Below, piece by piece: positions 1 to 7,170 of a DNA stretch of 8,578 bases. Within the stretch, counting starts at the first letter, position 1. The number at the start of each line of letters is the position of its first letter. A program made the translations under genes and the position numbers. The stretch comes from Planctomicrobium sp. GTDB taxonomy: Bacteria; Planctomycetota; Planctomycetia; Planctomycetales; Planctomycetaceae. The notes under the pieces were generated by a model. It searched no databases and was not told where the DNA came from. It saw only the letters and a list, made by a program, of their open reading frames with translations. The stretch spans positions 1 to 8,578 of the forward strand of contig JABJMI010000891.1 of NCBI GenBank assembly GCA_018659505.1, written 5' to 3'.

Positions 1-2
1 AC

Positions 3-1619
3 GAAATGCTGCAAGGGGAATATGAAGTCTCTCTCGTCAACGACACAAAGTTTCAAGACTACTTGGGCAATCGTGGAGAACGAGCGCGCGCTGCCGATCA
101 ACTCTTACAACAGGGCGAAGCTGAACAGGCGACAATCGAGAAAACTCGACTACGAGCTCAAGGGGAAGATTTCAATAGTATGTTCCGTCCCGATGTTCTG
201 GATTTAAGTAAACTGCCTCAGCTGCACCTCGAATGGATTGAAGTCACGGGACCATTGCAAGAAGCGTTTCCTCCTGAAAGCATGAAGCGATTGTTCCCCA
301 ATGGATGGATTTCAGGCAAACTGAATGTCAGTGACGCGCGTAGAATCATGCAAGAGTTATTGCCCAAAGTTTATCGACGTCCTGTGACCGAAAACGAAGT
401 CGCTGAAGTTGTGAACCTCGTTGAGACTGAAATGGAACTGGGGAATTCTTTTGAGGCTGCTTTAAAAACAGGATTGATTGCAACGCTTTGCTCCCCGAAA
501 TTCCTGTACGTCTTTGAACCTGAAGCTGCTGCTGAATCAGAGCGAAGGTTGTCGACACATGAATTGGCGACACGTCTCAGTTATTTTCTCTGGAGCAGTC
601 TTCCGGATGAGACCTTGCGTGATTTGGCTGCGGATCACTCGCTGAGGCAGCCAGAAATACTTGACGCTCAAGTCGACCGCATGTTGGCTGATTCTCGTAT
701 TGATGGTTTCATGGATGGCTTTGTGAGGCAGTGGTTGAAAATTGATGAGTTCAATCGCTTTCCGCCAGATCAAGCAATCTTCCCAGAATACTATGCGACA
801 GAGTTGTCAGGAATTGATTCAGACATTCTCGCGCAGCCAATCGAAATGGTGAGAGAAATTTTGAACAAAAAGGAATCATTGCTCGCTTTACTCGACTCGG
901 ATTGGACGATGCTCAATGAACGATTAGCGGCATTTTACGGGATCAATGGAGTCAGTGGAGAAGAATTTCAGCGTGTCAGTTTGCCGAGAGAATTCCCTGA
1001 TCACTCAGACACACATATTCGCGGAGGACTACTTGGCATGGCAGGTATCCATCGCTGGGGAAGCGACGGAAGCAGAACAAAACCGGTTGATCGCGGGAAA
1101 TATCTACTAGACGTTCTCTATAACGACCCGCCGCCACCACCGCCTCCCAATGCCGGTGAGATTGAGCCAAACTTGAACGGACAAAAACTGACAGTTCGCG
1201 AACGACTGGCAAAGCATCGAGAACAAACTAGCTGTAACAACTGCCATCGGCGTATTGATCCGTATGGATTGGCACTCGAAAACTTCAACGTCATCGGACA
1301 ATGGAGAACGCTGGAAGATGGTGAAAAGCCAATCAACCAGTGGGGGAATGATCGCCCAAAAATCGAAATCGGTGCAACATTTCCAAGTGGTGAAACCTAC
1401 AATGACTTCGCATCTTTCAAAAGAACGATACTCCAGCAAGACGAGCGTTTTTTAAGAGGTCTCTCCGAGAAACTTCTCATGTATGCACTTGCTCGCACGC
1501 TCGAACCATCAGACCGCAGCCTGATTGACTTGGCTGTCGCGAACTGCCGAAAGGATGGTGACTCAATGAGCGCTATTATCAAGACAATTGTTCAGTCAGA
1601 AACATTTCAAAGAAAATAG
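3..1619 (+). CDS. DUF1592/DUF1588/DUF1585 planctomycete haem-binding protein (5' partial)
   Basis: The reading frame is open from the window edge, so the first ATG at position 6 is probably internal and the N-terminal part (normally a cytochrome c-like domain and DUF1587) lies outside. Numbered from that ATG, the 537 visible residues show DUF1595 (PSD5, about 107-168, with RRPVT and SPKFLY), DUF1592 (PSD4, about 180-305, with LATRLSYFLWSSLPDE), DUF1588 (PSCyt3, about 335-435) and DUF1585 (PSD2, about 460-534, ending in IIKTIVQSETFQ). The DUF1588 part carries a CxxCH haem c motif at C410, C413 and H414, then RRIDPYGLALENF, preceded by seven prolines (375-381) typical of this family. Proteins of this type are large, exported and abundant in Planctomycetes; their reaction is not established. 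The usual downstream partner, a DUF1552 protein, is absent here. Family assignment is secure; function is unknown. Confidence 0.93.
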   Translation, partial: EMLQGEYEVSLVNDTKFQDYLGNRGERARAADQLLQQGEAEQATIEKTRLRAQGEDFNSMFRPDVLDLSKLPQLHLEWIEVTGPLQEAFPPESMKRLFPNGWISGKLNVSDARRIMQELLPKVYRRPVTENEVAEVVNLVETEMELGNSFEAALKTGLIATLCSPKFLYVFEPEAAAESERRLSTHELATRLSYFLWSSLPDETLRDLAADHSLRQPEILDAQVDRMLADSRIDGFMDGFVRQWLKIDEFNRFPPDQAIFPEYYATELSGIDSDILAQPIEMVREILNKKESLLALLDSDWTMLNERLAAFYGINGVSGEEFQRVSLPREFPDHSDTHIRGGLLGMAGIHRWGSDGSRTKPVDRGKYLLDVLYNDPPPPPPPNAGEIEPNLNGQKLTVRERLAKHREQTSCNNCHRRIDPYGLALENFNVIGQWRTLEDGEKPINQWGNDRPKIEIGATFPSGETYNDFASFKRTILQQDERFLRGLSEKLLMYALARTLEPSDRSLIDLAVANCRKDGDSMSAIIKTIVQSETFQRK

Positions 1620-1654
1620 GAAGCTGGTCACGGACCTACAGAAATCGAAAGTCT

Positions 1655-1850
1655 CTTAACCACGAAAAAGACGAATCATACGAAAAAAAGGGACAGGATG
1701 AACATGATATACAGGATAAGATGAGCAGGAAATCAATGCGATAGATTGACTCTCTCACCAATCTTGAATTGAATTTAAAGACGTGAACAGCGCTGAGAGC
1801 AAGTTTGTCCGTTTCGTTTTTTCGCGTCTTTGGTGTGTTTCGTGGTTAAG
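1655..1850. repeat. Inverted-repeat-bounded intergenic element (MITE-like) with 9-bp internal repeats
   Basis: CTTAACCACGAAA at 1655-1667 is repeated exactly in inverted orientation at 1838-1850. The similarity extends inward imperfectly: both ends, read inward, continue with AAAGACG and then a CGAAAAAA stretch. Just inside the left end, three consecutive 9-bp units (ACAGGATGA, ACATGATAT, ACAGGATAA at 1693-1719) form a degenerate tandem repeat, followed by a related GATGAGCAGGA. No ORF of useful length lies inside and I see no target-site duplication. From memory, ends of the type TTAACCACGAA...CACGAA together with GGACAGGAT repeats recur between genes in many bacterial genomes, sometimes flanking small GxxExxY-family genes; that link is recollection, not shown here. 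The element lies between two converging genes, so a folded transcript could also help end transcription from either side. Confidence 0.6.
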
Positions 1851-1900
1851 TAAAAATTTCAATTTTGCGAACGATTACGAAAATAGATTATTGCTCAACT

Positions 1901-3004
1901 CTACCGACCTTCCCAAACCGGGTCGCCAAGCACGTCAAGTCTAGGGGTGATGCCGAGTCCCGGGGCTGTTGAAGCAGCCATGCGCCCGTTGACTCGCTGT
2001 GGTGCTCCGTCCGCGATTGAGGTCGTGACATAGCTGTTAAAATCTGTGGAAGTAAACAGGTATTCAGTCGGAGTGCTATGAGCGAGATGCGAGATCGCTG
2101 CGGTGATGATGTCTCCGCCCCAACTGTCTTCAAGTGTCATTGCGATTCCCAGTGAGACACAGAGATCACGAGCTTGTTTTGCTTTCGTTAATCCGCCGAA
2201 TTTACTAATTTTGATATTCACGACATCCATCGCCTGATCAGCTGCGCCTTTTAGGATGGCATCGACTGAGTCAATCACCTCGTCCATGACGAATGGTAAG
2301 TGAGTATTTCTTCGGATACTCAAGCATTGCTGATAAGTGGCACATGGCTGTTCGATGTAAACGTCGACATCACGGACAGCATCTACGACTCGCATCGCTT
2401 CGTGCATCAACCAACCTGTATTTGCATCTGCGATTAACTTATCGCCGGGTTCGAGAATTTCGCTAGCAGCCTTAATACGTGCAATATCTTCATCGGGATT
2501 TCCACCGACCTTAAGCTGAAAGCGTTTGTAGCCTTCGTTGCGATAATGCGTGACGTTTTCCGCCATCTCCGCTGCCGGGCGTTGAGAGATCGCACGATAG
2601 AGAACAACGTCATCACCGTACCGACCACCAAGTAACGTGCAGACAGGTAGACCTGCCACTTTCCCAAGAATGTCCCAGCACGCCATGTCGATGGCAGACT
2701 TCACATAAGGATGCCCTTTTAAAAGTTGATCCATACGCTGGTTCAGAGCATTCAACTCAGTTGGGTTTTCACCAATCAGCAACGGAGCCAGTTCTTGAAT
2801 TCCCGTTCGAGCCCCCTTTGCATACGCCGGCAGATAAACCGGTCCTAACGGACAAACTTCCCCGAATCCAGAAATGCCTGCATCCGTTTGAACTTCTACA
2901 ACAGTCGAGTCAAAAACGTCGACACTTTTGCCTTCCGACCAGCTGTAATTTCCTTCATGCAGCGGTAAGTCAACTTGATAGATTTTGATGTTGGTAATTT
3001 TCAT
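1901..3004 (-). CDS. Mandelate racemase/muconate lactonizing enzyme family protein (enolase superfamily, MLE type)
   Basis: This 367-residue protein has the usual length and two-domain plan: an N-terminal capping domain (about 1-125) with the [15 protein letters not shown] signature and a TIM barrel (about 130-350) ending in PGLGI. Metal ligands are visible as D193 (IADAN), E218 (IEQP) and D241 (MDEV). Catalytic lysines on opposite barrel faces are K165 (QLKVGG) and K265 (NIKISKFGG). The barrel strand reads Q163-L-K165, so the first Lys of the common KxK motif is Gln. The family abstracts the alpha proton of a carboxylate, giving racemisation, epimerisation, cycloisomerisation or dehydration. 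The sequence reminds me of members acting on hydroxyproline derivatives (cis-3-hydroxyproline dehydratase, hydroxyproline betaine epimerase), but the substrate is inference. There is no clear Shine-Dalgarno before the ATG. It lies 177 bp downstream of the UbiD gene on the same strand and may have its own promoter. Stop codon is TAG. Confidence 0.93.
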   Translation of the reverse strand: MKITNIKIYQVDLPLHEGNYSWSEGKSVDVFDSTVVEVQTDAGISGFGEVCPLGPVYLPAYAKGARTGIQELAPLLIGENPTELNALNQRMDQLLKGHPYVKSAIDMACWDILGKVAGLPVCTLLGGRYGDDVVLYRAISQRPAAEMAENVTHYRNEGYKRFQLKVGGNPDEDIARIKAASEILEPGDKLIADANTGWLMHEAMRVVDAVRDVDVYIEQPCATYQQCLSIRRNTHLPFVMDEVIDSVDAILKGAADQAMDVVNIKISKFGGLTKAKQARDLCVSLGIAMTLEDSWGGDIITAAISHLAHSTPTEYLFTSTDFNSYVTTSIADGAPQRVNGRMAASTAPGLGITPRLDVLGDPVWEGR

Positions 3005-3034
3005 AACGGCTATTTATTCGGTGGAAGGAAAATT

Positions 3035-3051
3035 AAAAAAGAAGTTTTTTT
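3035..3051. other. A-tract/T-tract with short spacer upstream of the enolase-family gene
   Basis: Six A (3035-3040), a GAAG spacer and seven T (3045-3051) lie about 30-47 bp upstream of the start of the minus-strand gene. Such tracts bend DNA and often sit near promoters, and the pair could also fold into a weak AT-only hairpin. No convincing -10/-35 pair was found next to it, so a promoter role is only a possibility. Confidence 0.25.
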
Positions 3052-3073
3052 GATAAGATATACTGTTATTTTG

Positions 3074-3111
3074 CGAAGTTGAAGCGAGTGAGCACTTCGT
3101 CCCACTCGCTT
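3074..3111. repeat. Two overlapping inverted repeats between the UbiD and enolase-family genes
   Basis: AAGCGAGTG (3082-3090) pairs perfectly with CACTCGCTT (3103-3111) across a 12-base loop. CGAAGT (3074-3079) pairs with ACTTCG (3094-3099). The arms interleave, so in RNA the two stems would compete or form a pseudoknot. No U-run follows on the minus strand, so it is not a standard intrinsic terminator for the UbiD gene. The GC-rich CACTCGCTTGCGCGTCGTGC segment resembles short intergenic repeats I recall from planctomycete genomes; copy number cannot be judged from one window. Confidence 0.5.
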
Positions 3112-3181
3112 GCGCGTCGTGCTTGTATTTGGTGTAACTCTGCTACCGCTTGATTCATCAACTGCCTATCGAGTCAAATCA

Positions 3182-5014
3182 CTATATCACTCCATGTAGC
3201 GGACCACCTTTGATTGCAAGTTGATTGACACGTTCAGTCACTTTCGGATCTTCAATCAAAGGAGGAGCATGGTGTGGCTTGATCCGCGCGTCGATGACCA
3301 AAGCTCCTCGGCAGCCCCAGTGTTTGTTTTCAATGAAAGAACCAATGCCGCTGATATCCTTGGCAGGGTTGGAGCGTGTAAAAGTGACCCACAAGAAGTT
3401 GCTGAGATTGCGAGCGGTGAATTCAGAATCGTCTACAATCAATACCATTGCGAACTGATTGATTGGATGTTGAACATCAAGATTACGGCAGAATTCTTGG
3501 AGGTTCTGGTCTTCTCTATTTCGACACTCTGGACCTTTAATCGCAAGGATTCCCGGTAATACCACTTTAGGATCCTTGACCCCCTGTGGAAGTGAAAGAT
3601 TCGTCGGAATTTGTGTTTCTAGTTTTCTTTTCGCGTTGCCAGCAGCAGCAATGACTACTTTCGATCCCGAATTCAATCCGTCTCCTGAATAGTCCAATGT
3701 GTCGATGGTTGTCTTCGTTTGAAAATGTAAATCTCGGCTCCAGTCGGCTCGCTGTAAAACATGAGAGAGGAAAGCACTGATGTCGTGAATGTCCAGTTCA
3801 GGATTATCTTCATTGGCAGTGATGAACAGATACTTCGCCAGCGAGAGTTGCCCCTGCCCGAGGATCGCGTTGGCTTGAGTCAGTATTTCCTGTGGAATTC
3901 GTTCACCGGCGTATGGAACATATCGTTCGCTTCCAATCGCGAGTAACAATGGATGCACTCCCGCAGCGTCGACTGCATGGACCGCTTTGACTCCCGGCAT
4001 CACTGATGGAATCGCAGGTCCTGTAATTTCGTGAATGATTTCACCGAAAGAGGTATCTTCCTGAGGTGGACGCCCAACAACAGTAAATGGCCAGATGGCA
4101 TCTTTACGGTGGTAAACATTCTCGACATTCAAAACGGGGAAGTCATGCACGAGGCTGTAGTAACCCAAGTGATCTCCAAACGGTCCTTCCGGCTTTAGAT
4201 GATCAGGATCGATTATCCCAGAGATACAGAAGTCAGCCTCAGCGATCAAAGGCAACTGGTTCTGCTGCTTCACCATGCGGACGCGTCTGCCTCCTAACGC
4301 ACCGGCAAATGTCAATTCCGAAAGTCCTTCTGGCAACGGCATGACAGCCGAAAGTGGCAAGGCTGGCGGACCACCGATATAGATATTCACCTTGAGTGGT
4401 TCACCCTTGCGAATTGCAGCGGCATGATGCACACCGATGCTACGATGAATCTGATAATGCACACCCACTTGCTTGTTGGGAAGATAGTCATTCCCGGCGA
4501 GTTGAATTCGATACATTCCGAGATTCGACTTTTGCCAACCGGGAGCATCTGGACTCTCCGTATAGACCGCAGGTAAAGTCACAAAGGGACCGCCGTCATC
4601 TGGCCAGCTGAAGAGTTGCGGTAGCTGATCGAGTGTTGTTGTGTGCTGTGTGATCGCCCCACGCGAGACATACTTCGGCTGCATTGCCCACGCGACGGGA
4701 AACGCTCGTCCATATCGCAGCGGTGCTTTCAAGGCATTTGCGGGATCGATTTTGATTTCGACCAATCTTCTGACAAGGTCCAAGGTGTCACGAAATATGA
4801 ACCGTGTTCGCTCAATCGTTCCGAAGAGATTACTCACCATCGGGAAGCGAGTCCCTTTGACATTTTCAAAATAGAGCGCTGGTCCGCCCGCCTGATAGAC
4901 GCGTCTTTGAATCTCCGCTGCCTCTAAGTGCGGATCGATTTCGGATTGAATTCGTATCAGTTGTCCATGTTTTTCTAAGTCGTTGATGCACTCGCGAAGA
5001 TTGCGGTAACCCAT
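3182..5014 (-). CDS. UbiD family decarboxylase (prenyl-FMN dependent)
   Basis: A UbiD-family protein of 610 residues from ATG at 5014. A TTG at 5020 would add two residues, but the ATG gives the family's usual start (MGYRNLRECI). Numbered from the TTG, family features are the prFMN and metal-binding segment SNLGMYRIQL with N166 and R171, a likely metal-binding His in VHYQIHR (H188 or H192), E231 in LPEGLSE, and the catalytic acids E278 and D283 in PEGPFGDHLGYY; these complete the R-E-(D/E) set. It should decarboxylate an aromatic or alpha,beta-unsaturated acid using prenylated FMN made by a UbiX-type enzyme encoded elsewhere. At about 610 residues it is longer than E. coli UbiD (about 500) and closer to the decarboxylases of futalosine-pathway menaquinone synthesis; that role is inference. 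No Shine-Dalgarno is evident, and the promoter probably lies in the divergent gap upstream. Confidence 0.94.
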   Translation of the reverse strand: MGYRNLRECINDLEKHGQLIRIQSEIDPHLEAAEIQRRVYQAGGPALYFENVKGTRFPMVSNLFGTIERTRFIFRDTLDLVRRLVEIKIDPANALKAPLRYGRAFPVAWAMQPKYVSRGAITQHTTTLDQLPQLFSWPDDGGPFVTLPAVYTESPDAPGWQKSNLGMYRIQLAGNDYLPNKQVGVHYQIHRSIGVHHAAAIRKGEPLKVNIYIGGPPALPLSAVMPLPEGLSELTFAGALGGRRVRMVKQQNQLPLIAEADFCISGIIDPDHLKPEGPFGDHLGYYSLVHDFPVLNVENVYHRKDAIWPFTVVGRPPQEDTSFGEIIHEITGPAIPSVMPGVKAVHAVDAAGVHPLLLAIGSERYVPYAGERIPQEILTQANAILGQGQLSLAKYLFITANEDNPELDIHDISAFLSHVLQRADWSRDLHFQTKTTIDTLDYSGDGLNSGSKVVIAAAGNAKRKLETQIPTNLSLPQGVKDPKVVLPGILAIKGPECRNREDQNLQEFCRNLDVQHPINQFAMVLIVDDSEFTARNLSNFLWVTFTRSNPAKDISGIGSFIENKHWGCRGALVIDARIKPHHAPPLIEDPKVTERVNQLAIKGGPLHGVI

Positions 5015-5211
5015 AGTCAAAGCGTTCTGTTCAAGTTATTTCTTACTCAAGTGCCGCTGTATTTCAAACTGAAATTTGTCACGATGTATGAATTGATTGT
5101 AGCGAGTTCAAAGAAACAAGCAGTCCCCTCTCGCTAGATTTCCGTGAACTGCATAGAATCAAATGTATTCGCTGATTTCAAAGATATTGATTTATAGACA
5201 AAGGTTTGAAC
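5015..5211. promoter_or_regulatory. Divergent intergenic region between the UbiD and zinc-ribbon genes
   Basis: About 197 bp separate two genes reading away from each other, so promoters for both should lie here. ATTTCA-AAC-TGAAAT (5061-5075) is a 6-bp inverted repeat that could be an operator. On the minus strand TACAAT (plus coordinates 5096-5101) resembles a -10 box but lacks a good -35 at the right distance. On the plus strand TATAGA (5193-5198) is the best -10-like hexamer, also without a -35. None is convincing alone; the promoter role rests mainly on gene orientation. Confidence 0.4.
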
Positions 5212-5574
5212 ATGCGAGGACCAATGGTTCGCATTCAATCAGATATTCGCAGACTTTGGCGTTGCCCAAAATGCCACTACGAACGTCGTGCTCCCGCGAC
5301 TCAGACAGCTGTGCGTTGTCATTGCGAGAAAGACGCCCCCTTTATGCAGCTAGTCGAAGCGCAGCGACCAGCAAGATCTACCCCCGAAGAACTGCCACCA
5401 TATTACGAATACGAAGCTGATGCCGGTGACGAAGTCGAAAATCAGGAGAAGGCTCAAGCCGAAACCGCTGAAGTTCCTCCTCAAGTTAAAGAAGAGTCAA
5501 CGGCATCAACCGAAACGCCATCGATCACGCCAGAAGAAAATCCAGACAATAGCACACTAGACCCTGGTCCCTAG
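5212..5574 (+). CDS. Small zinc-ribbon protein with acidic disordered tail
   Basis: I chose ATG at 5212 (120 residues) because AAAGG at 5200-5204 lies 7 bases ahead, a good ribosome binding site. A TTG at 5206 would add two residues, and the ATG at 5224 has GAGGA only 3 bases away. The N-terminal part (about 5-50) is basic and holds C18-P-K-C21 and C36-H-C38, a CxxC...CxC arrangement expected to bind one zinc ion, in the context LWRCPKCHYERRAP. From about residue 55 the protein becomes rich in Glu, Pro, Thr and Ser and is predicted disordered and acidic. There is no signal peptide or membrane segment, so it should be cytoplasmic. It lies 17 bp before the VWA gene and is probably cotranscribed with it. 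A role in nucleic-acid or protein binding is plausible, but I do not recognise a named family. Confidence 0.78.
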   Translation: MRGPMVRIQSDIRRLWRCPKCHYERRAPATQTAVRCHCEKDAPFMQLVEAQRPARSTPEELPPYYEYEADAGDEVENQEKAQAETAEVPPQVKEESTASTETPSITPEENPDNSTLDPGP

Positions 5575-5591
5575 CCCCTTGACCACTTCCA

Positions 5592-6728
5592 ATGCCTTCT
5601 TTCGAGTATTCACAATTCGATGGATCAGACGGATTTTCACCACAGTCCGCGGATGAACTCTTCGACAAGTTCTCTGAATTCATGATGGAATATGGAGATC
5701 AGGTTCTGGATTCACTAGAGGCTTGGGAAGACGATAACCCTGATGTTGTCGATATGCTGGTCAAGCAGGGATACGTAGAGAAAGACCGAGAGGGACAATA
5801 TCGAGTCACTCCGAAAGGGCTGAAACGAGTTGAGAACAAAGCTCTTGAGTCGCTGTTTAATGTTCAGAATAAGGACAAATTAGGACGGCACGAGACTGAG
5901 TTCCGAGGTGCTGGGCAGGTGAAGATGGATGAGTCGAAGCGGTATGAATACGGTGATCCCGTCAGCAACCTGAACATGCACGAAACTCTCAAAAACGCGA
6001 TTCATCGGCAAGGGGGTGGCTCACCGGTTCATATCTCCGAAGATGATTTAGAGATCTATGAAACGGAATACCAAACGTCTTGCGCGACCGTTGTTTTGAT
6101 CGACATGTCAGGCAGTATGACTCGTTATGGGAAATATGCTTCCGCTAAGAAAGTGGCGATGGCGTTACAAGGACTGGTCCGGTCTCGCTATCAATCCGAT
6201 TTTCTACAAGTGGTCGGCTTCTACACTTACGCGACAGCGATGACAGAAAGGGATCTTCTGAACTCTGCCCCCAAACCGGTCAGTATTCATGATCGGCAGG
6301 TCAGCTTGCGAGTTTCTCTCGATAATCCACCGGAGTTCGTGCCAGAGCACTTCACCAATATCCAGGCAGGTTTACAGTTTGCTCGTAGAATCCTCAAGAA
6401 ACAGCCAGCTCAGAACCAGCAGATTATCTGCATCACCGACGGAGAACCAACCGCTCATATCGAAGGTCGTGATATTGTTCTGCTCTATCCCCCAACCGAA
6501 CGTACTGCACGCGCGACTTTGGGAGAGGTCAAACGCTGCAAGAACTCGGGGATACAGATTTCAAGCTTCGCACTGATCGAAGATTATTTCTATTATGGTC
6601 TCGTGAACTTCGTCGAACAAATGGCTCAAGTCTCCGGCGGAATCAGTGCGACTTGCAACGCCCAGGACATGGGGAATATGGTCATCAATAGCTTCGTCAA
6701 AGGTCGCAAGAAGAAAACTCGAGTTTAA
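5592..6728 (+). CDS. VWA domain protein with N-terminal winged-helix-like segment
   Basis: A 378-residue protein without signal peptide or membrane segment. Residues about 50-85 (LVKQGYVEKDREGQYRVTPK and onward) look like a small winged-helix module. A linker (about 95-160) follows, then a von Willebrand A domain (about 163-360) with a full MIDAS: D171-x-S173-x-S175 (IDMSGSM), T255 (HFTNI) and D283 (ITDGEPTAH). The C-terminus is strongly basic (KGRKKKTRV). The layout matches bacterial VWA proteins of the magnesium-chelatase ChlD/CoxE-like type, such as mycobacterial Rv0958 as I recall it, which usually work with a MoxR- or ChlI-type AAA+ ATPase in assembling or remodelling other proteins. No such ATPase is in this window. 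No Shine-Dalgarno precedes the ATG; the 17-bp gap after the zinc-ribbon gene suggests coupled expression. The domain call is firm; cellular target unknown. Confidence 0.9.
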   Translation: MPSFEYSQFDGSDGFSPQSADELFDKFSEFMMEYGDQVLDSLEAWEDDNPDVVDMLVKQGYVEKDREGQYRVTPKGLKRVENKALESLFNVQNKDKLGRHETEFRGAGQVKMDESKRYEYGDPVSNLNMHETLKNAIHRQGGGSPVHISEDDLEIYETEYQTSCATVVLIDMSGSMTRYGKYASAKKVAMALQGLVRSRYQSDFLQVVGFYTYATAMTERDLLNSAPKPVSIHDRQVSLRVSLDNPPEFVPEHFTNIQAGLQFARRILKKQPAQNQQIICITDGEPTAHIEGRDIVLLYPPTERTARATLGEVKRCKNSGIQISSFALIEDYFYYGLVNFVEQMAQVSGGISATCNAQDMGNMVINSFVKGRKKKTRV

Positions 6729-6810
6729 GCATTTTGAATTTTGCGATATTGTTCTGATCTTTTGAAGTTGAATGAGACCGTTGAATTCTCTCCAGTAAGT
6801 GGAACTTTTG

Positions 6811-7170
6811 ATGACTGATATTATTGAAATTCAAGATCTTCTCGTGCGTACGATCATTGGGATCAATCCAGAAGAGCGAGAGAATCGTCAGGATGTTCTT
6901 ATCAACCTGAAGTTCGCTGTCGATATTCGCCCGGCTGGTCAGTCAGACAACATTGAGGACGCAGTCAACTATCGAACTATCTGCAAGAGCGTGTTCTCAT
7001 TTGTTGAGTCGTCCAGTTTCATGTTGGTCGAAAAACTTTGTGAAGAGATTGCAATAATTTGCCTGAAAGATCGTCGAATTCAAACGGTCTGGGTCAGTGT
7101 CGAAAAACCTGGCGCGTTGCGATTTGCAACGTCGGTCGGGATTACGATAGAGCGATCTCAAGATGTCTGA
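6811..7170 (+). CDS. folB: Dihydroneopterin aldolase family protein (FolB/FolX)
   Basis: Starting at ATG 6811 gives 119 residues, the usual FolB length; GGAA at 6801-6804 is a fair ribosome binding site, and the GTG at 6799 would overlap it. The enzyme converts 7,8-dihydroneopterin to 6-hydroxymethyl-7,8-dihydropterin and glycolaldehyde in cytoplasmic folate synthesis. Key positions are E22 (or E21), Y54 in VNYRT, E74 in LVEKL and K99 in VEKPGALR, matching the substrate-binding Glu, Tyr, Glu and catalytic Lys of known FolB enzymes. Residues 10-32 (LLVRTIIGINPEERENRQDV and onward) and the NYRT segment look closer to E. coli FolX, the dihydroneopterin triphosphate epimerase, than to E. coli FolB. 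The 8-bp overlap with folK argues for the folate role. An 82-bp gap separates it from the VWA gene, with no clear promoter or terminator seen. Confidence 0.9.
   Translation: MTDIIEIQDLLVRTIIGINPEERENRQDVLINLKFAVDIRPAGQSDNIEDAVNYRTICKSVFSFVESSSFMLVEKLCEEIAIICLKDRRIQTVWVSVEKPGALRFATSVGITIERSQDV

Noticed and set aside
1107..1439. 110-codon minus-strand ORF inside the first gene
   Set aside because: It is antisense to the haem-binding DUF1588 region, and the composition is that of a shadow frame.
1693..1730. Possible CRISPR-like or coding tandem repeat
   Set aside because: The units are 9 bp, contiguous and degenerate, with no spacers; no ORF of note spans them.
1853..1866. AAAATTTCAATTTT as a terminator between converging genes
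   Set aside because: The stem is only about five A-T pairs with a four-base loop and no GC pairs; too weak to call.
3221..3559. 112-codon plus-strand ORF opposite the UbiD gene
   Set aside because: It is antisense to conserved UbiD C-terminal coding sequence; no plausible domain or ribosome binding site.
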